Shown: positions 56,269-64,000 of the stretch, piece after piece
Position numbering within the stretch: the stretch's first letter is position 1
Layout of the letters: every line of letters starts with the position of its first letter
DNA from: Basidiobolus meristosporus CBS 931.73
Lineage: Eukaryota > Basidiobolomycota > Basidiobolomycetes > Basidiobolales > Basidiobolaceae
Reading direction: 5' to 3'
Length of the DNA stretch: 64,000 bases
Assembly: GCA_002104905.1 (NCBI GenBank)
Contig: MCFE01000164.1
Coordinates: forward strand, 1-64,000
Notes under the pieces: model-generated
Database searches by the model: none
What the model was told of the DNA's origin: nothing
What the model saw: only the letters and a program-made list of their open reading frames with translations
Made by a program: the position numbers and the translations under genes

Positions 56269-58395
56269 CTACAACTTTGGCGGAAATCTTATAGCTTTAT
56301 GCCACTGTTTATTCACTGGTTCCCACATATCCTTGTCTTGAGCTGGCACTGCAAGGTCTAGCACCTTATCTGCCAGTCTTTGCAATAAATCTTTGCAATA
56401 TTCCAGTGCATTTTCTTGAGCACTGCTCTTGAAGAAGTGCTGAAACCTTTTGGTGAGCCTATTAATGTTCCAAAACTCCACTGAAGACATTATGATAGTC
56501 TTTTGAGCTCTTGATGTTGTAGCCTTGTCTGTCAGTAGGATCTCCACTCTGTGAACAATGGAGGAAGTGGAGGCTGTGGTAGACAAATTGCCTTTTTGAG
56601 AAAACTCATCTACCTTACTGGAGTGTAGCTGAACTGGCTGTGCTTCCAACTCTTGCAAATACAGCTGTTTTCTTGTTGGTAATTCTTCTTGGCTATGATG
56701 GGATTCAGTCTGTTCCTGGCTTGCAGCATTAATTGGCAAGAACTGCAGTTTCTTTTGCCCACCTCCTTATTTCAGGATTAGGTAGACACTTTTCCCTTTA
56801 CCATATCCTTTATCACGACCAGGTCTTTCATTACTACTTTGCCTAGGTGCTTCTTATAAAGATTACATTTTCTCATTGATAAATTCTGCCCTGACACATC
56901 TGTTTAGCCTGCTTATCCCTTGATGGCACTCTTCTGGCAACCTGACGTTTCTTTTCCGCATGTTTTGAGCTCTCAACTGTAGTTGTGACTGGCTCCTGTA
57001 AAAGCCATTGGTTTTTATCACTGCTGGGTCCTTCACTGCTATTTTAACTGAGTGCTTCTTGAGTGGTACTACCCTTTTTCCTTGATAAATGCTGTGCTGG
57101 TGCATCTGTGTCTGCCTGCTTGGCCCTATTTGCACTCTTTCAGCTACCTGGTATCTCTTTGACACTTGTCTGGAGCTTTTGGCCCTGCTTGTAACAGGCT
57201 CTTGGGGAAGCTGCTGGTCTTTAGCCATGGCACCCTTGTTCTTCTGCCATTGATAGCTACAGCTATTCTTGAGTTACTTTCTTAGCATACCAATGCTGGC
57301 CCAAAATCCATTTGCTTTTTGAATCTAGGATAATGCTCATGGAGCAAGTCAAGTGCATTCTGCTTGGCCTTGAGTTCCTGATGGTCCCATGGTATGCCAG
57401 CCTTAAGGTGATGGCATGCTAGACTTCTGATAGCTTCTTGAATATTAGCCCACTCTTCATTATTGCACTCAACAGCTTCATGGATCTTCAATGTCCTTTG
57501 ATTTTTGGGCTTTGGTATAAATAGCACATTGTCTCCCTCCCATGCTGTGATAGGTTTTTCTATGGGCTTTATGTTTGGGCACAGTTGCTGTGCTTCAAAG
57601 ACTGTACAGTGTTCCTCTGCTGTTACATTGGGAAATGGCTCAACTCTTGGCTCTGACATTGAGCTACTTGAGTTCCTTCTTTGCAGCAAAGATACTGCTT
57701 TCTCTACCTGGGATATTGATTGCTCTGCACGTATTATCTGCTCATCCTGTTTCTTGACCATTTCCTGATTTCTCTGGGCCATTGCATCTATCCAATCAGC
57801 TATTGCACCTAATTGCTTCATTAATGCATTGGTATGAGCTGACAACATACTTGCTAATATGAGTGGTGGTGATGTTATGACAGTCACTTGATGGTATTCA
57901 ACTGAGGGTTCTGCACTTGCTACATTCTCATCTGCCTGGGAATAGCAGTCAGCTTGTTGCTCTGTAGAGGTTTTCAGTTGCATACTTGACTGAGAGCCTA
58001 AGGAGTCTGCATTATCACCTTTGATGAACACACTGTCCACAGGGTCTTTTTTGGATGTAGCCCCACTTGTTGCACTGAATGTCAAAGCAAGCTGTAGTCC
58101 AACTGTTCTTCTGTTGCCATCAACAGTGGGGTTTGGTTGGGAACCAGACAACTTTGCTTTATTTTTGGTGGCATATATATGGAAGTGAGTCAAGCTAAAG
58201 GGGAAATAGTGTTACATACACCTGGGTATGTGGTGCCACAATTTTGTTTATAATGCTTACTTTGGTGGGTCATCATTGAATCTTACATTCATGTTGGTAC
58301 AATGTCTCAAATACAAGACTGTCTTAAGTTCACATCAGTCTAAACAAAAAGTGATATAATAGCATTACATAGTTGAAGGTCAAACTGTTTGCCCT
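56269..58395 (-). pseudogene. Unknown spliced gene, left inverted copy
   Basis: I do not recognise this family. The best frame is 57282-58193 (303 codons). It joins, through a 66-bp GT-AG intron (58195-58260), to an upstream exon containing NVRFNDDPP. The joined text reads on into LTHFHIYATKNKAK. The middle has a glutamine-rich helical stretch (about KKQDEQIIRAEQSISQVEK). The C-terminal part, in separate frames at 56863-57228 and 56269-56739, is broken by stops. It includes two tandem units of about 205 bp (from 56847 and 57052) encoding basic VTSRAKSSRQV-like segments. A second, inverted copy lies at 62148-64000. Low-complexity basic and glutamine-rich composition could suit a transposon accessory or DNA-binding protein, but that is a guess. 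Confidence 0.6.
58195..58260 (-). other. Intron of the unknown gene, left copy
   Basis: 66 bp, donor GTAAGC, acceptor CCCTTTAG on the minus strand. Removal keeps the frame (…DDPP-N-LTHFHIY…). The homologous intron in the right copy is also 66 bp. Confidence 0.7.
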
Positions 58396-58429
58396 ATGGA
58401 CAAGACTACCTTGACTTAATGCCATAAGA

Positions 58430-61400
58430 GAAGAGAAAAAAGACCATGTGGCTATTGTAGCAAGCCACTCAGCCATGAAGCTCACGGATAGCATAGGAAG
58501 CATTCCAAGGATCATGGCAAGTGTTTTGCTACATAAGTAATATTTGATTATTATTGGTCACTACTGTACCAGCATTATTTTGCCAGCCAGTTATATTTGT
58601 ATATTAGCACCTGGCTGTCTTTGTCACCTTGCATATGCTGAGTCAGGTGAGTTTTTGATGCCTTTGGGCTCACCTCAGCCTTCCAAATATGGCCTGCAGA
58701 GTGATATCTCTGATGAAGAAGGTTCAATGATGGATTTTGAGTGTATCTCCCCTAACAACAGTACCACATATGAGCCCAGTCAAATCCCTATATGCAATGA
58801 GCCAACACTTGTTGAAATAAATGTCAAGGATACTTGATGGAGCCAAGTGAGTCCAGTAATCCATCTATAGGTCAATAATATAATGTTGTGGCTAGAGAAG
58901 TGGCAGGTTTCCACTAATATCAGTAATGGGGGCTTTGAGGATTTATTACCACTTCTTGCCAAAATCATACCAGGATGCAACTTACTATGTACATGGTACA
59001 AGCGGGCAACCATCATGCAACTGGCAACATATGATCCAGTGACTGTCCTGATTCCAGCATGTGTTAATAGTTGCATGGCATTCACATCCAAAAATGATAC
59101 CATTGCAATGTGTCCAAATTAGCAGGAGTCCACCACCATTTGGGGAAAAATTGTTCACATTCCAGATATATTCTGGTCATACCCTGATTGAGGAAGCTGA
59201 TGCAGTCCAACAAATATTGGAAAGCTATACAGTACTGCACTCAGTATAAATCAAGCGCAAATATATTCAATACATTTGATGGCAAACATTACAAACAGCT
59301 AAGAAGCAAGGGCTACTTTGAAGGTATGAATGATCATGCCTTTGCCTTAGCACTTAATGGATTCTCATTAAACAAGTACTCTACCAGCAAGTCCTGCTGG
59401 CCACTGATTCTCATCAATTTAAATCTGCTTCCCATCTTGTGGTATCAGAGCAATAATCTGATGGTAGTCTCACTGGTATCTGGGCCTAAATCACTGTCCA
59501 TCCTGGATAGCTACCTGTATCCATTGCTGGATGAATTTTGTATGCTTTCCTGCAGGATAATAGTTAATGGCTGTCATCCAAAGGTGCATATTATTATCTG
59601 CATTGGAGATACCGCAGCCATCAGCAAGATTGCAGGTTTTTCTGGGCACAATGGATGGTATTGCTGTCAAATGCGCAGGATCCAGGGGATTTATTCCATA
59701 ACTCACACATATTATTATTACCAAAACACCAGCACTAAGGACATTATCTTTCCATAGAGAGAACATATAGAAGTCTGCATACAATTGCAGCAAAGTTGGC
59801 AAGCAATAAGACATTGGCCAGAATATGGAATCAATTGAAATCCCAAGATACTTAAAATAGTGGGTATCTGTTGGAGCAAAAGCTTTCCACTGAGAGCAAT
59901 GCATTTGCTTCTCAACAATATCCCTATATTGATGACCAAGTTGTACTTGGGGCATATCAAGCCAAATGAGCCCTTTGAGATACTGGAGAAATTTGAAAGA
60001 ATTGGCAAGATACTATAGAGTATCTGCTTCCCTGAGTACTTCCCATGGTATGGTGGTGTATAAGTCCAAGGGAGAGATATGTCCAACACTTCTCAAGCAT
60101 TTTGTGTGTAGGGTGTTCACTGGGTGCAATAACTTCTGGCAAAAGCTTGCTAGGTATACTTGGGTTCTGTATCTAATCTAATGTCATGGGGAATAAAGCC
60201 ACAAGCTTGTCAAGGGAAAACTATTGAGCTACAATCCCCAACTTAGTTGGCATCTTAACAAAAGTATGTGCTGGGTTCAGTGTCCTTTGAGATGACAATG
60301 TAATAAAGCTTCCAAAGTCAAAACAACTATAAACTCCACCAGCAGGGACTTGATAAGAATGCAGCTGTGGTCAATAGTTACAAAGACAGAAAAGTATCTT
60401 TGCCTGTACAAGAACAAACTTGGGAAAGAACCAAATATAATAAAAGATACCTACTCTGAGTATTCCTCACAAGTAGTGCCTCCAGGGTCAGTTGGCTGTT
60501 AGCGCAGTTTCCTGGGAGTGTCCTGTGGTCTGGGGTTGGAAGTTCAGGTAGCAGCAGGTAGCAGTGATCACACTAATCAGCAAATTGGTATATTGATAAA
60601 AGGGATAATGATTTATTGTTGAGGGATAGCCTCCCTTATATACTTTTCTCACTGGCTAAGTGATTACTAATTATGGTGTTCCAGAAGGTTCCGGAGATCA
60701 ATAGAAATCTTAGTGATATCATAATGAGCTAAGAGCATTCTAAGTAGGTGCTGGAAGGTTCTAAGAGGCACAGCACATCCAACCAATTGGGAATCAGTAT
60801 TATGAAACCTGTGTAACATAGGGATATCATATATGGTATGAAAATGGTAGAGATGGTGACATGGGTTGATCATGGGTCACAGGTACTGGCACAGGTACTT
60901 GCCTAATATAGAGGCACTTACAGCTAGTAATCTTACATAAAGTGGGGTATAACTTATGCAATAAGGTAAGCAGGTGTGATTGTCAACCAGCTTATGGGAT
61001 AGTACTGATCAGGTAAGACAAGTGGGATAAACTAAAATAAGTGTAGTAGAGGTATAGGGAAGTAGAAAATATGGGAATGAGCACATCTGTCAGTGGGTGT
61101 TGCTGCAACCCCACTACAACTGGCTCCAATTAAAATTCTTATGAATATGCAAAAATTCAAATGCAAAGACTGGATGAACTGGATATGTATTTATTTAAGT
61201 AGCTTTCTGAAGCCATCCCTACCAAGAGTTCATTGGAAGAAATGGGAGTCATAAGTGGACATTGTAGGAAAATATATTCAGAAGCCAATCACCAATGCCA
61301 ACTTGATGCATCTACAGCACATGTGCAAAGAGTTTGTGATGGGATTTGAGGGGCTATACTACAAACATAAAGCGGAATATGGAGATCTCTGCCATAACTG

Positions 61401-61671
61401 TATCCACTTACTACTCCATTTTGCATGGTGTGTGGAAAATTTTGGGCCTTGCTTCATCTTGTGGGAGTTTTGTATGGAGTGGATGTGTGGGGAGATAGGA
61501 AGACAAGTTAAGTTGCAGGTGCTACCATATCCCAATCTTATTAATAATATTACCTTCAAGTCTGTCATGGATGTGATGAGTTGGCACATAAGGGACAGCC
61601 AGGAAGAGTTGAAAATACTTAGGACAAATGTGCATGTGGAGTCACCTATGCCTATGGCATTAAGAAGCTAA
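58430..61671 (+). pseudogene. Plavaka-type transposase, fragmented
   Basis: Recognised from order and motifs of the family, not from a search. The N-terminal C-x2-C...H...H...C pattern is in RPCGYCSKPLSHEAHG and HRKHSKDHGKC (a TAG lies between them). The central part is in 59188-59757, with FALALNGFSLNKYS, WPLILINLNLLP, LVSGPKSLSILDSYLYPLLDE, and later GHNGWYCC. After the LTR, 61255-61671 has FVMGFEGLYYKHKAEYGDLC, then CIHLLLHFAWCVENFGP and LWEFCMEWMCGEIGRQV, which matches the late DLYY...H.LLH...GP...W.F.MER.CG pattern of these transposases. Several stops and the LTR make it non-functional. The enzyme would cut and paste its own element. Confidence 0.7.
60049..61118 (-). repeat. Solo gypsy LTR inside the Plavaka relic
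   Basis: A 1070-bp reversed LTR of the same gypsy family, starting TATGGTGGTGTA (TG decayed to TA) and ending CCCCACTACA. It contains the reversed promoter-like segment near 60640. Flanks ATGG (60045-60048) and ACTG (61119-61122) are only partly alike, so the target duplication is decayed or the edge is off by a base. Confidence 0.9.
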
Positions 61672-61734
61672 GCAGCCCCAATGTGTGGATAATCAGTTAA
61701 GTAATGCAAAGTTGGGTTGGGTGCAACATGCAAC

Positions 61735-62079
61735 TGTTATGATCTGTTGCTTGAATGTTTAAGTTAGATCAGTTTTTAGTCAAACCAATTAGTTCTATGT
61801 TTAGGTTATCAGTATATCAGTATTATCTATCAAATCAGTAGCATTAGTCAGCAAATGAATCAGCAGATCCTTATCAGACTGAAATAGATATATTGGGTAG
61901 GATCTTATTGGGTGATGATGATGCAATCAGATGAGTCATCAGCCACAGCCTATATTAGGAAATACAACTAGTCAGCAATTGATCTGGCAAAATGTATATA
62001 AGGAGCTGCTAGAATCTCAATAAAGATCAGTTCAAGTTTTAGTGAATACAATACTAGCTAGCCTCCCTATTCCTCTACA
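61735..62079 (+). repeat. Candidate small LTR (345 bp)
   Basis: It begins TGTTATGATCTG and ends CCTCTACA, with TATATAAGG near 61997 and AATAAA near 62020 in the order expected of an LTR promoter and poly(A) signal. It lies between the Plavaka C-terminal fragment and the right copy of the unknown gene. No convincing target duplication (GCAAC versus ACTCT). Could instead be the promoter region of the unknown gene. Confidence 0.4.
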
Positions 62080-62147
62080 ACTCTTATACCAAGACTTGTA
62101 ATACAACTAATGATTATTTGGAAAACTTTACCAAGGTATGCCAGATT

Positions 62148-64000
62148 TTTGTCCATGGGGCAAACTGCTTGACACTCAATAACTCAACACTATACATCAC
62201 TTCTTTGTCAATACTCATGTGAATTTAAGAGTTTTGTATTTGAGACATTGCATCTATATTAATATAAGATTCAATGATGTCATGCCATGGTAAGTATTAT
62301 AAATGAAGTTGTGGCACCGTATGCACATAAATATGGAACACTATTTCCCCTTTAGCTTGACTTACTTCCATATGTATGCCAGCAAAAAATAAAGCAAAGT
62401 TGTCTGGTTCCCAACCAAACCTCACTGCTGACAGCAGCAAAAGAAAGGCTGGACAACATCTTGCTTAGAGGTTTAGTGCAACAAGCAGGGCTACAACCAA
62501 AAAAGACCCTGTGGACTGTGTGCCCACTGAAGGTAATAATGTGGACTCCGCAGGCCCTCAGCCAAGTAGGCAATTGGAAATCTCCGCAGAGCCAGAAACT
62601 GACAATTTTTCTGAGGCAGATGGAATGTAGTAAAAGCAGTACCTTCAGTTGAAGATCAGCAAATGGCTGTCATAACATCATCATCACCTATTTTTGCAAG
62701 TATGATGTTAGCTTATACAAAAGCACCAATGAAGCAACTAGGTGCAGTGACTGATAGAATAGATGCAGTGACCATGAGAAATCAGGAAGTAGTACAGAAG
62801 CAGGATGAGTGCACAAAAGGTGTAAACCAAGCAGTATCTTAGGTAGCAAAGGCTGTATCTTTGCTGCAAAGAAGGAACTCAAGTAGCTCAGTGTCACAGC
62901 CAAGAATTTAGCCATTTCCCAATGTAACAGCATACAAACACTGCACAGTCTTTGAGGCACCACAATAGTGCCCAAAGATAGAGCATATAGAACAACTTAT
63001 CACAGCATGGGAGGGAGATAATGTGGGGTTTGCAACAAAGCCCAAAAATTATAAGACATTGAAGACAGGTGAAGCTGTTGAGTGCAATGATGTAGAGTGA
63101 GCAAATGTTCAAGAGACCATTAGAAGTCTAGCATGCCATCACCTTAAGGCCTGCATACCTTGGGACCATCAGGAACTCAAGGCCCAGCAGAATGCACTTG
63201 GCTTGCTCCTCAAGCATTATCCTGGATTCATACAAGCAATCAAGATTTTGGGCTAGCATTGGTATGCTAAGAAAGTATCTCAGGAATAGCAGAAACTATC
63301 AAAGGCAGAAGAACAAGGGTGCAATGGCTAAAAACTCGCAACTTCCTCAAGGGCTTGTCACAAGCAGGGCCAAAAGCTGCAAACAAGTTTTTGAAGAGGC
63401 ATCAGGTTGCTGGAAGAGTACCAATAGGGGAGATGCAGGCAGACACATATGCAGCAGCACAACATTTACTGCAGAAAATGTGCAGTCCTACTCAAGAAGC
63501 ACTCAGTCAAAGTGGCAATGAAGGACCTGGCAGTGATCAAAACAAGCAGCTACCTCAGAGCCTGTCACTCCATGGGTGGAGAGCTTAAAACAAGTGGAAA
63601 GAAGCATCAGGTTGCCTGCAGAGTGCCAGCAAAGAACAAGCAGTCCAAAATAAATGCGTCAGAGCAGAATATATCAAGGAGAAAATGTAGTTCATTAAAA
63701 TAAGCAATCAGACAAAGCAGCAGTGAATGACCGGTCCATGATAAAGGAAAAGGCAAAGGGTAAAAGCTTACCCAAGCCAGAGACAGTGAAGCTTCAGAAA
63801 AAGCTGCAGTTCATGCCAATTAATGCTGTTAGCCCAGAACAGACTGAATCCCATAATAACCTCAAAGAATTACCAACAAGAATACAACTGCTGTCACAAT
63901 AGTCAGAAGTGCAGCCAGTTGAGCTGCACTCCAGTGAGGTAGATGAGTTTACAGAGAAAGGAAGTCTGTCTACCAGAGCCTTCACATCCTCTGTTGTTAA
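62148..64000 (+). pseudogene. Unknown spliced gene, right inverted copy (runs off the window)
   Basis: Homologous along its length to the minus-strand copy at 56269-58395 but more decayed: stops interrupt every frame. The same landmarks occur in order: an upstream exon, a 66-bp intron (62290-62355, GTAAGT to CCTTTAG), SYASKK-type start, the serine/glutamine-rich middle, the 205-bp-type basic repeats (about 63350-63700) and the final PINAVSPEQTESH segment near 63815. The copy continues past 64000. Function is not recognised. Confidence 0.6.
62290..62355 (+). other. Intron of the unknown gene, right copy
   Basis: 66 bp, donor GTAAGT, acceptor CCCCTTTAG, at the position equivalent to the intron at 58195-58260 in the other copy. 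Conservation of both splice sites and length in a decayed copy supports a spliced ancestor. Confidence 0.65.

Larger units (their letters stand above)
58425..61671 (+). mobile_element. Plavaka/CACTA-type DNA transposon relic
   Basis: Transposase sequence of the Tnp_2/DUF-type 'Plavaka' group spread over several frames and interrupted by a reversed gypsy solo LTR (60049-61118). The N-terminal zinc-binding motif is near 58440-58510, a central segment lies near 59270-59560, and the conserved C-terminal part is at 61255-61671. No terminal inverted repeats or target duplication could be found by eye, so ends are approximate. The two inverted copies of the unknown gene lie directly outside it. Confidence 0.7.

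Noticed and set aside
59491-60142. Minus-strand frames over the transposase (154, 123 and 61 codons)
   Set aside because: They overlap plus-strand text that matches the Plavaka motif order, so they are shadows.

Overview
This window is fungal nuclear DNA. The evidence is short GT-AG introns of about 53-79 bp in two well-resolved genes, fungal-type homeodomain and C2H2 regulators, an intron-dense NAD(P)HX dehydratase gene, and a dense load of Ty1/copia and Ty3/gypsy retrotransposons plus a Plavaka/CACTA-like DNA transposon. The phylum cannot be fixed from the sequence alone. A WNK-type kinase with fused OSR-like and SAM-like regions argues against an ordinary yeast and would suit an early-diverging fungus, but that is inference.

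The window alternates between host segments and repeat-rich segments. Host segment 1 (1-9.7 kb) has one recognisable gene, an intronless homeobox factor on the minus strand (3153-4838), between gene-poor flanks. Repeat segment 1 (10.4-21.45 kb) holds four broken copia copies (A, B, C, D), solo copia LTRs and one solo gypsy LTR. Host segment 2 (21.5-36.0 kb) has two convergent, intronless, paralogous two-finger C2H2 regulators (25647-26303 plus, 28522-29091 minus), then two minus-strand genes in tandem: a WNK-like kinase (8 exons, 30599-33003) and ATP-dependent NAD(P)H-hydrate dehydratase (11 exons, 33788-35416).

Repeat segment 2 (36.0-64.0 kb) is a nested cluster. Copia copies E, F and G lie side by side. 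Copy F was hit by a gypsy LTR, now solo, which was itself hit by a full-length but inactivated gypsy element (42289-49619, LTRs of 1071 bp). Copy G was hit by an unrelated 1.19-kb LTR-like insertion. The last 8 kb holds a Plavaka-type transposase relic, interrupted by another solo gypsy LTR. It is flanked by two inverted, outward-facing copies of an unrecognised spliced gene that share an intron of exactly 66 bp in both copies.

Functionally, the host genes are three DNA-binding regulators, a signalling kinase expected to respond to osmotic or chloride state, and a metabolite-repair enzyme. There is no sign of a gene cluster acting in one pathway. All transposon coding regions seen are broken by stops, frameshifts or truncation. 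The features most worth a second look are the WNK kinase architecture, the twin C2H2 proteins with an LSxIL motif at both termini, the mirrored unknown gene around the Plavaka relic, the unassigned LTR-like insertion with GGGG-rich repeats, and the palindromic copia LTR fusion. Exon coordinates were derived by hand from splice sites and reading frame and are not transcript-verified.
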